Notes under the pieces: generated by a model | The model's database searches: none | Told to the model about the DNA's origin: nothing | Seen by the model: only the letters and a program-made list of their open reading frames with translations | Shown: positions 30,400 through 39,139 of the stretch, one piece after another | Position numbering within the stretch: position 1 is the first letter of the stretch | Layout of the letters: every line of letters begins with the position of its first letter | Program-made: the position numbers and the translations under genes | Source of the DNA: an uncultured Eubacterium sp. | GTDB lineage: Bacteria; Bacillota; Clostridia; Lachnospirales; CAG-274 | Direction of reading: 5' to 3' | Assembly: GCA_900551755.1 (NCBI GenBank) | Contig: URXK01000006.1 | Coordinates: 25,212 to 89,211 of the forward strand | Length of the DNA: 64,000 nt

Positions 30400-32274
30400 C
30401 TACACCTCCTTAACAGCACCAAAGTTGCAGCTTTCAAAGCACGCACCACATTTAATACATTTATTGGTATCTATAACAAATGGTGATTTAATTTTGCCAC
30501 TTATTGCTTCAACAGGGCAATTTCTTGCACACTTAGAACAACCTTTGCAAATTTCAGGGTCAATGTAATATGTAACTAATTTCTTACATTGTCCGGCTGG
30601 ACATTTTTTATTCTTTATGTGTGCTTCATATTCTTCTCTAAAATTTTTGATAGTTGACACAACAGGTGTTGCTGCTGTTTTTCCAAGTCCGCATAATGCT
30701 GTTGATGAAATTGTATCAGCTAAATCAAGCAAAAGCTCAATATCTCCGTCTTTACCATTACCTGCCACAATTCTTTCTAATATTTCAAGCATTCGCTTTG
30801 TACCTTCACGACAAGGCACACATTTACCACAAGACTCATTTTGAGTAAAGTTCATAAAAAATCGTGCTACTTCAACCATACAAGTTCCTTCGTCCATAAC
30901 AACAAGACCACCAGAACCAATCATAGCACCAACTTTTTTAAGAGAGTCAAAGTCAAGAGGTATATCTAAATTAGGAGTAATAAGACAGCCACCAGACGGT
31001 CCACCAATCTGAACAGCCTTAAAAGGTTTATCACCTTTCATTCCTCCACCAATATCAAATATAATTTCTCTTAATGTTGTTCCCATTGGTACTTCAATAA
31101 GTCCAGTATTTTGTATATTGCCCGTTAAGGCAAATGCCTTAGTACCAGGGCTATTTTCTGGACCAATACTCTTATACCAATCTCCACCCTTTGTTATTAT
31201 TTTAGGAACATTGGCATAGGTTTCTACATTATTAAGAACAGTTGGCTTAGCAAATAAACCTTTTTCTACAGTACGAGGCGGTTTAACTCTTGGCATACCT
31301 CTTTTGCCCTCAATAGATGCTGTAAGAGCTGAACCTTCACCACACACAAAAGCACCTGCACCCTTGTTTATATGGAAATCAAAGTCAAAACCACTACCTA
31401 ATATATTTTTGCCTAATAATCCAATTTCTCTTGCTTGCTTAATAGCATTTTCAAGCCTTGATACAGCCATAGGATATTCAGCTCTAACATATATATAACC
31501 TTCTTTTGAGCCAGTTGCAATGCCAGCAATCATCATACCTTCTAACATTCTATGAGGGTCGCCCTCCATAATACTTCTATCCATAAAAGCACCTGGGTCA
31601 CCTTCATCGCCATTACAGACAACATAGTGTATAGGTTCTTTTTGATTTGCTACCTGACGCCATTTTTTGCCAGTCGGGAAGCCGCCGCCACCTCTGCCTC
31701 TTAAAACAGATTTTTCAACTTCTTCAATTATTTCAATAGGTTTCATATCAAAAAGAGCTTTTTCAAATGCCTCATAACCACCTATGGCAATATATTCAAG
31801 TATAGATGTTGCATCAATATGACCACAATGTTCCAAAACAACTCTATGCTGTTTTGCATAAAAAGGAATATCCTCTTGTCTTATGTATGGCTTACCCTCA
31901 ATTTTGTATACAAGTCTTTCTAATACCTTTCCATTTATAATTGTATTATTTACAATATCCTCACAATCTGTAATTCTAACCTTTGTGTATAAAATACCCT
32001 CTGGTTCAATTCTTACTAAAGGACCCATTTCGCAAAATCCGTGACAACCACTTTTCTTTAGTCCAATAGTTTCATTGTGAGGGTCTTTTTCAAGTTCAAC
32101 ACTACATTTTATTCCCTTGCTTTCAATCAGCCTTAAAAGCTCATTATAAATACCAATAGAACCACCAGCTACACAACCAGTACCTGCACAGACAAGTATT
32201 TTTTTAGTTTGAAGTTTAAGAGCTGCTGAATATGCTTTTCTTAATTTTGTTAAATCTTTTCTACTACTTAGCAT
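30400..32274 (-). CDS. hydB: NuoF-like subunit of bifurcating hydrogenase (HydB)
   Basis: 624 residues. N-terminal thioredoxin-like [2Fe-2S] domain (CAGTGC near 32, CHGFCEMG near 79), then the NADH/FMN-binding NuoF core (RGRGGGGFPTGKKW near 195, CNGDEGDPGAFMDR, GAGAYVCGE-like GAGAFVCGEGSALTAS), SLBB domain, the [4Fe-4S] site ESCGKCVPCREG, and two C-terminal [4Fe-4S] ferredoxin motifs (CKGCSKCARNCP, CIKCGACFESC). This domain order is that of HydB/HndC in electron-bifurcating hydrogenases. AAGGAGGC precedes the ATG, which overlaps the hydC end by 11 bp. Takes electrons from or gives them to NAD(H). Confidence 0.95.
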   Translation of the reverse strand: MLSSRKDLTKLRKAYSAALKLQTKKILVCAGTGCVAGGSIGIYNELLRLIESKGIKCSVELEKDPHNETIGLKKSGCHGFCEMGPLVRIEPEGILYTKVRITDCEDIVNNTIINGKVLERLVYKIEGKPYIRQEDIPFYAKQHRVVLEHCGHIDATSILEYIAIGGYEAFEKALFDMKPIEIIEEVEKSVLRGRGGGGFPTGKKWRQVANQKEPIHYVVCNGDEGDPGAFMDRSIMEGDPHRMLEGMMIAGIATGSKEGYIYVRAEYPMAVSRLENAIKQAREIGLLGKNILGSGFDFDFHINKGAGAFVCGEGSALTASIEGKRGMPRVKPPRTVEKGLFAKPTVLNNVETYANVPKIITKGGDWYKSIGPENSPGTKAFALTGNIQNTGLIEVPMGTTLREIIFDIGGGMKGDKPFKAVQIGGPSGGCLITPNLDIPLDFDSLKKVGAMIGSGGLVVMDEGTCMVEVARFFMNFTQNESCGKCVPCREGTKRMLEILERIVAGNGKDGDIELLLDLADTISSTALCGLGKTAATPVVSTIKNFREEYEAHIKNKKCPAGQCKKLVTYYIDPEICKGCSKCARNCPVEAISGKIKSPFVIDTNKCIKCGACFESCNFGAVKEV

Positions 32275-32752
32275 CTTTTTCAGCCTCCTTTATATCTCGT
32301 ATTACACTACTTGCCTTGTCAGGAGTCATTGCCGGCATAACCTTGTCATTAACAGTCATAGCTGGAGCAAGTCCACAAGCACCCAAACAGCTAACTGTTT
32401 CTACTGTAAACATTAAATCATCTGTTGTTACCTTTTTGTCAGAAAGTCCAAGTTCTGCTCTTAATCTTTCAAGAACAGGTATTCCCTTTCTAACGTGACA
32501 GGCTGTTCCATCACAAACCTTAATAATATACTTTCCTTTTGGTTCAAGAGAAAAGTTTTCATAAAAAGTAGCTACACTATAAATATTTGCCACACTTGTA
32601 TCCAATTTTTTAGCAATATAAGGAAAAATATCCTTAGGCAAATAATGATAATGCTCTTGCACATCTTGCAATATAGCTATTACAGAGCTTTGGCTACATT
32701 GATAATCGGCAAGAATTTTATCCAGTATAGTATAATCAAAATTCCCTTTCAT
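32264..32752 (-). CDS. hydC: NuoE-like subunit of bifurcating hydrogenase (HydC)
   Basis: 162 residues, all one NuoE-type thioredoxin-like [2Fe-2S] protein. The N-terminal helical part has VIAILQDVQEHYHYLPKDI; then VCDGTACHVRKG and CLGACGLAPAMTVN give the four cluster Cys. Starts the hydC-hydB-hydA-ferredoxin operon; GGAGGTATT precedes the ATG. Overlap with hydB suggests fixed stoichiometry. The complex is predicted to be cytosolic. Confidence 0.95.
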   Translation of the reverse strand: MKGNFDYTILDKILADYQCSQSSVIAILQDVQEHYHYLPKDIFPYIAKKLDTSVANIYSVATFYENFSLEPKGKYIIKVCDGTACHVRKGIPVLERLRAELGLSDKKVTTDDLMFTVETVSCLGACGLAPAMTVNDKVMPAMTPDKASSVIRDIKEAEKDAK

Positions 32753-32880
32753 TTTAATACCTCCTTTGCATCAATACATTTTTATGCAAAATGCACTCTG
32801 CTTATTATCAATTATACCATACTGTTATCAAATTTTACTATTATATTATTATTAAGATTTTATAATTTGTCATAATACAC

Positions 32881-32911
32881 AAAAAAGCACAGTCTAAACT
32901 GTGCTTTTTAA
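32881..32911 (-). terminator. Terminator after fprA (works in both directions)
   Basis: GCACAGT (32887-32893) pairs with ACTGTGC (32898-32904) and is flanked by A6 on one side and T5 on the other. Confidence 0.9.
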
Positions 32912-32920
32912 ACAAATTTA

Positions 32921-34117
32921 TTACATAGACTTTATAATACTATCAGCAAATTCATTAAATTCTTCTTCTTGACTTTCCTTTAAGGCTGATTTAACAGAAA
33001 ATACCTTTTCAATAACTGTTATGTTCTTCATTTCTGACAAAATTGCAGACATTTTCTTGCCAGCTATAGCACCCCAAGTACCATTATCCATAAGGGCAAC
33101 TGTTCTATTTTGAAGATTAAGGTCCTTCATATCTGTAATAAAACTTTTCATAACTGGATACATTTCACCATTATATGTTGGTGATGCAAGAACAATATTA
33201 CTATATTTAAAACTTTCTGAAATTAATTGAGATACATCAGTATGAGAAACATCATATACTCTTATATTTTTAACACCTTTTTCAGCTAATGTATTAGCAA
33301 GTACATTTGCCATATTTTCAGTATTGCCATACATAGAGGCGTATGCTATCATTACACCCTTTTCCTCAGGCTCGTACTTACTCCACTTATTATACTTATC
33401 TAAAATATAGCCTAAATCTTCTCTCCAAATTGGTCCGTGCAAAGGACAAATAACCTTAATATCAATAGCAGCAGCCTTTTTAAGAACAGCCTGAACCTGA
33501 ACACCATACTTACCTACAATATTAGTATAATATCTTCTAGCATCATCAAGCCAATCTCTGTCAAAATTAACTTCATCTGCAAAAATTGTGCCGTCTAAAG
33601 CACCAAATGTACCAAAGGCATCTGCTGAAAACAATACGCCTGTTGTCTGGTCAAATGTTACCATAGCCTCAGGCCAATGCACCATAGGTGCCATAACAAA
33701 TGTAAGAGTGTGATGACCAGTATCAAAAGTATCTCCCTCTTTTACAACAATTGACTCATAATTTAATCCTTCAAAAAACTGATTAATCATCTGGAAAGTT
33801 TTAGCATTACCAATAACCTTAGTATTGGGGTATCTTAATAATAAATCACCAATTACAGCACAATGGTCAGGCTCCATATGATTAACAACAACATAATCAA
33901 GAGGTCTGCCATTTAATACATAAGTAAGGTTTTCAATAAATTCTCTGCTTATAGCGTGGTCAACTGTATCCATAAGTACAGTTTTTTCGTCCATTATTAT
34001 ATAAGAATTGTAAGAAACACCTCTTGGAATAGGAAAAATATTTTCAAACTTAGCTAATTTTCTATCACTTCCACCAATCCAAAAAATATCATCAACTATT
34101 TTTCTAACGCAATGCAT
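32921..34117 (-). CDS. fprA: Flavodiiron protein (FprA family)
   Basis: Reduces O2 (or NO) to protect strict anaerobes. 398 residues from the ATG at 34117, which has AAAGGAGAG nearby; the frame to 34186 has no site. Metallo-beta-lactamase-like diiron domain in residues 1-250 with the ligand run HMEPDHCAV (H-x-E-x-D-H) and later HWPEAMV and DAFGTF, then CPLHGPIWR. C-terminal flavodoxin domain (about 255-398) with YASMYGNTENMANVLA for FMN phosphate binding. Single gene with its own terminator. Electron donor not encoded here. Confidence 0.95.
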   Translation of the reverse strand: MHCVRKIVDDIFWIGGSDRKLAKFENIFPIPRGVSYNSYIIMDEKTVLMDTVDHAISREFIENLTYVLNGRPLDYVVVNHMEPDHCAVIGDLLLRYPNTKVIGNAKTFQMINQFFEGLNYESIVVKEGDTFDTGHHTLTFVMAPMVHWPEAMVTFDQTTGVLFSADAFGTFGALDGTIFADEVNFDRDWLDDARRYYTNIVGKYGVQVQAVLKKAAAIDIKVICPLHGPIWREDLGYILDKYNKWSKYEPEEKGVMIAYASMYGNTENMANVLANTLAEKGVKNIRVYDVSHTDVSQLISESFKYSNIVLASPTYNGEMYPVMKSFITDMKDLNLQNRTVALMDNGTWGAIAGKKMSAILSEMKNITVIEKVFSVKSALKESQEEEFNEFADSIIKSM

Positions 34118-34199
34118 ACATTTCTCTCCTTTGTAATAATTATTATTTTTTAGACCTATTTTACTATTTAAAAAATACTTTGTCAAGCCATTGTAATAA

Positions 34200-34469
34200 T
34201 TATACTACAATTTTGCTTTCTTTAGATTTTTTCCATTTTTCAGCAGTTGCCTTTCCTCCTAATATATGCCTTTGAGCCTTGTGATAAGCCAATATTTCTC
34301 TAACCTGTTTTGATAGTTCAAAATCAACTGTTGGTAATCTATCAACTAAATCTTTATGACAGGTTGATTTGGATATTCCCCATATTTTAGCAGCTGCCCT
34401 AATAGTTTTCTTAGTTTCACATATATATTTCCCAATTTCTACGCATCTTTCAGCTATGTCGGCTCTCAT
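34200..34469 (-). CDS. spoIIID: Sporulation transcription regulator SpoIIID
   Basis: Mother-cell DNA-binding regulator acting in the sigma-E stage of sporulation. 89 residues, normal size; N-terminal HTH with RCVEIGKYICETKKTIRAAA and WGISKSTCHKDLVDRLP, followed by LAYHKAQRHILGGKATAEKW, diagnostic of SpoIIID. AAGGAGGG precedes the ATG. The ribosome site lies in the 3' arm of a hairpin followed by six T's (see 34475-34520), so transcripts arriving from upstream are likely stopped. Its presence shows that the host can probably sporulate. Confidence 0.96.
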   Translation of the reverse strand: MRADIAERCVEIGKYICETKKTIRAAAKIWGISKSTCHKDLVDRLPTVDFELSKQVREILAYHKAQRHILGGKATAEKWKKSKESKIVV

Positions 34470-34474
34470 AAAAA

Positions 34475-34520
34475 AAGCCCTCCTTGTTCAACACTTAGTG
34501 CATTATATGAACAAGAAAGG
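34475..34520 (-). terminator. Terminator hairpin overlapping the spoIIID ribosome site
   Basis: CTTGTTCA (34515-34508, minus strand) pairs with TGAACAAG (34490-34483). The stem extends by G-U and G-C pairs through the AGGAGGG ribosome site to about 13 bp, and GCTTTTTT plus the spoIIID ATG follow. It should stop read-through from the TSCPD gene. Confidence 0.72.
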
Positions 34521-34536
34521 ACTTTTAGACTTATAT

Positions 34537-34800
34537 TTATTTTTCCATTTTAGCAAGAGCTTCTGTTAAAGCCTCTGAAATCTGGTCAGGGCAAGATGAA
34601 TTCTTATATCCACACTTAATACCTGCCATTCTTGAAATAGCCTCCTCAGCCTTCATTCCCTTTAAAAGAGAACTTACACCCTGAAGATTACCAGAGCAAC
34701 CACCAATGACTCTCACATCATTAATAATATGTGTATTCTCATCAATATCAACTATTGTTTCCTTTGAACAGACACCTTTATTTCTATATGTATATTCCAT
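34537..34800 (-). CDS. TSCPD-domain protein (TIGR03905 type)
   Basis: 87 residues from the ATG at 34800 behind TAGGAGG; the longer frame runs back through the tRNA-Gly gene and is not real. Features typical of the family: EYTYRNKGVCS at the start, GGCSGNLQGVSSLLKGM in the middle, and GIKCGYKNSSCPDQISEAL at the end with three conserved Cys. The TSCPD domain is related to the ribonucleotide-reductase-associated C-terminal module; the function is unknown, with possible metal or nucleotide binding. Lies between the tRNA pair and spoIIID. Confidence 0.9.
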   Translation of the reverse strand: MEYTYRNKGVCSKETIVDIDENTHIINDVRVIGGCSGNLQGVSSLLKGMKAEEAISRMAGIKCGYKNSSCPDQISEALTEALAKMEK

Positions 34801-34824
34801 CACAAAACCTCCTAATATTAAAAA

Positions 34825-34850
34825 TAAAAAAAGGACTTCAAAAGAAGTCC
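34825..34850 (-). terminator. Terminator of the tRNA-Trp/tRNA-Gly unit
   Basis: GGACTTC (34833-34839) pairs with GAAGTCC (34844-34850), followed on the minus strand by seven or more T's. Confidence 0.92.
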
Positions 34851-34852
34851 TA

Positions 34853-34924
34853 AGCGCGAGACGGGATTCGAACCCGCGGCCCTCGCCTTGGCAAGGCGAT
34901 GCTCTACCACTGAGCCACTCGCGC
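34853..34924 (-). tRNA. tRNA-Gly (anticodon GCC)
   Basis: Seven-base acceptor GCGCGAG pairs with CTCGCGC; D-arm with GGCTCAGTGGTAGAGC; anticodon loop TTGCCAA; T-arm GCGGGTTCGAATCCCGT. CCA is not encoded. Confidence 0.96.
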
Positions 34925-34927
34925 ATA

Positions 34928-34998
34928 CAGCGGCTGAAAGAATCGAACTCTCAATTTTCGCTTTGGAGGCGAACGTTATACCACTTAACCAAGCCGCT
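34928..34998 (-). tRNA. tRNA-Trp (anticodon CCA)
   Basis: Acceptor AGCGGCT pairs with AGCCGCT; the D-arm contains GGTTAAGTGGT; anticodon stem TTCGC/GCGAA with loop CTCCAAA; T-loop TTCGATT. Only 3 bp separate it from tRNA-Gly. The CCA end is not encoded. It is the only tRNA-Trp in the window. Confidence 0.95.
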
Positions 34999-35029
34999 TT
35001 ATATGTTGTCATCAACAAATAATATATTA

Positions 35030-35575
35030 TCACACTTTATTTGTTTTGTCAACTATTTTTTTTATTTTTTTCAAAATTTTATTACTAGCTATTCCAACAA
35101 GAGTTCCTATTACGAAACCAGCTATAACATCAGTAGGAAAATGTACAGCAAAATACAGCCTGCTAAAAGCAATTAGCACAGCAAGAATAAGCAAACAAAC
35201 ACCTACCCTTTTGTTACAACAAAACACAGCAACTGCACCAGCAAAAGATGCAGATGTATGACCTGACGGAAAAGATGAGTCATTAGGAAAAGCTATAAGT
35301 ATGCTATTAAATATATCCTCATTAATTTGAAAAGGTCTATCTCTGCCAATTAAAGGCTTAATAATCAAATTAACTAATATAAATACCATTATAAGACTCA
35401 ATGACATATTAATGCCCGTCTTTCGCATTTTAGGAATTGCAACCATTATAATAGCCAAAACAATCCATATAAAACCACCATTGCCCAATGAAGTTATAAA
35501 CTCCATTATGCCAGTCATTGTTTCATTGTGAAGATTATTAATTATATACTTCAAAAAATTAATTTCCCAATCCAT
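35030..35575 (-). CDS. PAP2-family phosphatase
   Basis: Membrane phosphatase acting on lipid phosphates such as undecaprenyl pyrophosphate or phosphatidate. 181 residues with about six membrane segments. All three active-site motifs are present: KPLIGRDRP, PSGHTS, and SRLYFAVHFPTDVIAG. An AGGTGAT site precedes the ATG. Lies upstream of the tRNA pair with no close operon partner. Substrate cannot be read from sequence. Confidence 0.92.
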   Translation of the reverse strand: MDWEINFLKYIINNLHNETMTGIMEFITSLGNGGFIWIVLAIIMVAIPKMRKTGINMSLSLIMVFILVNLIIKPLIGRDRPFQINEDIFNSILIAFPNDSSFPSGHTSASFAGAVAVFCCNKRVGVCLLILAVLIAFSRLYFAVHFPTDVIAGFVIGTLVGIASNKILKKIKKIVDKTNKV

Positions 35576-35690
35576 ATTATCACCTATCTTTATTTTATTA
35601 AAAATAACTTATATTTGTCAATATCTATTGACATTTTATATTATTTTTTATACCATTATATAGATAAATACATCAAAAGAGGCGGTAATT

Positions 35691-36092
35691 ATGAATATAC
35701 TATTTTTATTAAAACCTAAATCAAATATTGTTTACTTATCAGGTAGCAATACTATTCGTCAAGGCATTGAAAAATTTAGGGCCCACGGTTACACTGCTGT
35801 ACCAGTTATTGATGATGACGGCAAATATTTAGGAACAATTTCCGAAGGTGATTTTCTTTGGAATATTGTAAATGAAAATACATTTGAATTAAAAGAAAAC
35901 GAACATAAATATATATACTCAATAATAAGACCAAATTATAATCCAGCAATTAAAATTGACACAACAATGGAGGACTTGTTTGAAAGAATAACTAATCAAA
36001 ACTTCGTTCCTGTTGTAGATGACAGAAACTTTTTTGTTGGTATTATAACAAGAAAAGATGTTATTAATTATTTAAGGGAGAATCAAAAATAA
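35691..36092 (+). CDS. CBS-domain pair protein
   Basis: 133 residues consisting of two CBS motifs (about 18-70 and 82-130) with the typical YTAVPVIDDDGKYLGTISEGD and FVPVVDDRNFFVGIITRKDV. Such free-standing pairs bind adenosyl nucleotides and act as sensors; no effector domain is attached. AGAGGCGG precedes the ATG. A single gene between convergent or divergent neighbours, ended by a bidirectional hairpin. Confidence 0.93.
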   Translation: MNILFLLKPKSNIVYLSGSNTIRQGIEKFRAHGYTAVPVIDDDGKYLGTISEGDFLWNIVNENTFELKENEHKYIYSIIRPNYNPAIKIDTTMEDLFERITNQNFVPVVDDRNFFVGIITRKDVINYLRENQK

Positions 36093-36110
36093 TATGATTC
36101 TCCCTTTTAA
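36074..36110. terminator. Bidirectional terminator between the CBS gene and the O-acylation operon
   Basis: AAGGGAGAATCA (36074-36085) pairs with TGATTCTCCCTT (36095-36106); the plus strand has TTTTAATATTTT after it. Confidence 0.85.
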
Positions 36111-36120
36111 TATTTTGTCA

Positions 36121-37221
36121 CTAATATATTGCATTTACACCTGTATCACTATCAATTGTATTGACATTATAAAGAACAAGCACATCATCAATGTTATGAC
36201 TATTTACAAAATCACTTACTGAATCCTTATAACTTCTTGTGTCAAAAACATATATCTTTTTATAATGATTAACAAGAAAAGGAATCATTGAATTTGCATA
36301 GCTATCTTTAGCAATAGCAATACTTCTTTCTCCCTTAAAATCATTGTTAGTTATTTCTACAAATGAATTAATGTTGTTAAGAAAAAGAGAATATTTATCC
36401 TTTTTATTGGCATAATCCATATTATAAAGAGAATTGCTCTCCTTTCCATCATAACTAACAGTTAAATTAAAAGGCTTGTTATATACCTTTATATCTTCAC
36501 CATTTTTAATATTATCACTATTTATTTTAGAATAAACAGTTCCTCTAAAATCGGCTACTGTTTCAACACTATACTCACTTCTATCTACTGGAGTAAAGTC
36601 TTTTGCCTTGCAATATTCTACATAAGCATAGTATGCACCATCTGTTGTCCAATGGTGGTCTAGTTTATAAAATAGCTTTTCACTATTTTTATGTGCCATT
36701 AATGTATCGTAAACATCAATATTATTCATTTTTAGATTTGAATAATACTCATCAATAGTTTTTAACTGACTTAATGGAGATGAATATTTAGGCAGTTCAT
36801 TTTCATATATTGATACTTGAGTTGGAACAAGCATAAAATCAGCTTTTACACCCTTTAAATTATCTTGAAACTCATTAAGATTGTCTATTATTTTTTTAGT
36901 ATTTTCAGGCTTTAAATAGTCCTCAATATACCAATCATTGTGAGAAATAAAAATATTGTTTACATATTTCTTATTTAAAAAGTCAATTTCAAAATCATTT
37001 TTTAACTCAACAAACTTATCCCTAAAAGGAAAATGGTCTGCCAAATAGGTTGTAACATCTTCCATATACTCTCCTGTTAATATATCATCAATATTAAAAC
37101 TAGGAAAATCAGCAAGACTTCTATTTTCATTTTCAGAAAAATTATCTCTAGGGCTTACAAAAAAAGCTATAGTAAGGAGCAAAACAATAATTGAAAACAA
37201 AACACTTTTAATTTTAATCAT
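36121..37221 (-). CDS. DHHW-family protein (AlgX/AlgJ-like)
   Basis: 366 residues; an N-terminal membrane anchor (about 8-25), then an exported SGNH-like fold. The DHHW motif (KLDHHWTTDGAYYAY) is present, along with PTQVSIYENELPKYSS and a later AIAKDSYANSMIPFLV containing the D-S-Y/F motif. Such proteins work with MBOAT acyltransferases in O-acetylation of extracellular polymers. It is the last gene of a five-gene operon, 14 bp after the MBOAT gene. Substrate unknown. Confidence 0.88.
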   Translation of the reverse strand: MIKIKSVLFSIIVLLLTIAFFVSPRDNFSENENRSLADFPSFNIDDILTGEYMEDVTTYLADHFPFRDKFVELKNDFEIDFLNKKYVNNIFISHNDWYIEDYLKPENTKKIIDNLNEFQDNLKGVKADFMLVPTQVSIYENELPKYSSPLSQLKTIDEYYSNLKMNNIDVYDTLMAHKNSEKLFYKLDHHWTTDGAYYAYVEYCKAKDFTPVDRSEYSVETVADFRGTVYSKINSDNIKNGEDIKVYNKPFNLTVSYDGKESNSLYNMDYANKKDKYSLFLNNINSFVEITNNDFKGERSIAIAKDSYANSMIPFLVNHYKKIYVFDTRSYKDSVSDFVNSHNIDDVLVLYNVNTIDSDTGVNAIY

Positions 37222-37235
37222 TGTATTATACCTCC

Positions 37236-38648
37236 TTAAAATCTAAAATATAAAAACGGATTATAGCTTGAACTTACTAAATAAGACACAGACAACATAA
37301 AACCTATGAAATAAAGTGCAACAGAAATTATATTACATACATTAATCGCTATTTTGTTGTTAAAGCTAAGTTTATTTTTAATCCAACCACAAATAGGCGT
37401 TGACACTAACATACCTGCCAAAATAATCAACAAATTATTTTTAATAATAAAAATAAAGCTATTGTCAATTAAGGCGTCATTAGTATTAAAAAGCATAATC
37501 CCAATATATTCCTTAAGAGTACCAAAGTCAACTAAGGCAAATATAGTAAAGCCAACTATTACAACAAAAAGCGTATAAATTCTACTTAATATAGTAGTCT
37601 TGTCTTTAGCAAGTATTTTACCAAAGCCAAGTCTTTCAATTACAGAGAAAAATCCGTGCCATAAACCCCAAATTACAAAGTTCCAACTAGCACCGTGCCA
37701 CAAGCCTGTGCAGAAAAACACAATCAAAAGATTAATATATGTTCTTATGTTTCCTTTTCTATTACCGCCTAAAGGAATGTACAAATATTCTTTAAACCAA
37801 GTTGAAAGAGATATGTGCCATCTTCTCCAAAATTCTCGTATACTTTTTGATATATAAGGATAATTAAAGTTTTCTAAAAACTCAAAGCCAAACATTTTGC
37901 CAAGACCAATAGCCATATCAGAATATCCAGAAAAGTCAAAATAAATCTGCAAAGAATAGGCAACTGCACCAAGCCAAGCTGTAGCCACAGATATATTAGA
38001 AAAATCACTTGTGCTAATTAAATTCCAAACTGCACCAACATTATTTGCAATAAGAACTTTCTTAAAAAGACCAATAAGAAATCTTTCTACGCCAGATGAA
38101 TACTTTTCAAATGTAATGCTTCTATTATCAATTTGCTTTTCAATATCGTGATATTTAACAATAGGACCTGCAATAAGCTGAGGGAAAAATGATATATACA
38201 AAAGCACATTTCCTAATTTTTTCTGTGCAGGTACATCACCTCTATAAACATCAATAACATAGCTCATAGCTTGAAAAGTAAAAAATGATATACCTATAGG
38301 TAAATGAATAACAGGAACATAAATGTTAAGAGAAAATACACTATCTATACTCTCAATTAAAAATCCAGTATACTTATAATACACAAGCAAAGCTAAATTA
38401 ATAATAACAGATAAAACAAGAAATAGTTTTTTTCTATTTTTATATTTATCCATTAACAAAGCAAGTCCATAGTTAAAAACTATGGACAACAGCATCAATA
38501 TAACTGCTTTAGGCTCACCAAAAGCATAAAAGAAAATACTAGCTATAATAAGAACAACATTACGAGCTTTAATATTGTTGCATAGCTTATAAATGACAGC
38601 AACAACAGGAAGAAAGAAAAATATAAATTCTAAACTTGAAAATACCAT
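37236..38648 (-). CDS. MBOAT-family O-acyltransferase (AlgI-like)
   Basis: 470 residues with about 11 membrane segments. Begins MVFSSLEFIFFFLPVV, as AlgI/PatA/DltB relatives do. Contains RRWHISLSTWFKEYLYIPLGGN, the AlgI signature, and the presumed catalytic His in LWHGASWNFVIWGLWHG. Transfers an acyl group across the membrane to a surface polymer. The partner DHHW gene follows after 14 bp. TGGAGG precedes the ATG. Confidence 0.95.
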   Translation of the reverse strand: MVFSSLEFIFFFLPVVAVIYKLCNNIKARNVVLIIASIFFYAFGEPKAVILMLLSIVFNYGLALLMDKYKNRKKLFLVLSVIINLALLVYYKYTGFLIESIDSVFSLNIYVPVIHLPIGISFFTFQAMSYVIDVYRGDVPAQKKLGNVLLYISFFPQLIAGPIVKYHDIEKQIDNRSITFEKYSSGVERFLIGLFKKVLIANNVGAVWNLISTSDFSNISVATAWLGAVAYSLQIYFDFSGYSDMAIGLGKMFGFEFLENFNYPYISKSIREFWRRWHISLSTWFKEYLYIPLGGNRKGNIRTYINLLIVFFCTGLWHGASWNFVIWGLWHGFFSVIERLGFGKILAKDKTTILSRIYTLFVVIVGFTIFALVDFGTLKEYIGIMLFNTNDALIDNSFIFIIKNNLLIILAGMLVSTPICGWIKNKLSFNNKIAINVCNIISVALYFIGFMLSVSYLVSSSYNPFLYFRF

Positions 38649-38661
38649 TTTTCTGCCTCCA

Positions 38662-39123
38662 TTATGAAATAGAATCTTTTATAATTTTATTCATATCTTT
38701 TGCATTGTCAGATATAACAAGATATACTATATCCCCTTCTGAATGAACCTTTGCGTCCTTAACAAGTTTTGCCTCCTCAGGAAGGTCATAATTAGAAAGC
38801 TCATCATATTTCTGATTCATTGCATTTTCAACAGCCTTTTTATATTCAGCTCTTTTTGCCTTATCAGAACACTTAAAAACAATAATTGTTTCAGCAGACT
38901 TAGGGTCTTCACTTTGAGCAAAAACATACTGGTCTAAATCAGCAACATCTATACCATAATAATTTGAAATATAATTATCTTTCATTGCTACAAGAGTACC
39001 CTCTGCCATTGGAGAAATACCACTGTAAACTGTATTAACATCAATATTTGCTGTACTATTGCCACATCCGCTAAAAGCAAACACCGTCAATGCAACAGCA
39101 AAAAACTTTACAAACTTTTTCAT
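38662..39123 (-). CDS. DUF4358 lipoprotein
   Basis: 153 residues. Signal peptide with lipobox AFSGC at residues 16-20, then a DUF4358 domain (about 35-150) with YGIDVADLDQYVFAQSEDP and ETIIVFKCSD. DUF4358 genes usually accompany MBOAT and SGNH-type genes in Firmicutes, as here; role unknown. GAAGGGAT precedes the ATG; 14-bp gap to the MBOAT gene. Confidence 0.9.
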   Translation of the reverse strand: MKKFVKFFAVALTVFAFSGCGNSTANIDVNTVYSGISPMAEGTLVAMKDNYISNYYGIDVADLDQYVFAQSEDPKSAETIIVFKCSDKAKRAEYKKAVENAMNQKYDELSNYDLPEEAKLVKDAKVHSEGDIVYLVISDNAKDMNKIIKDSIS

Positions 39124-39139
39124 ATCTATATCCCTTCTT

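Noticed and set aside
34818-35033. Frame running across both tRNA genes
   Set aside because: Overlaps two clear tRNAs and has no ribosome site.
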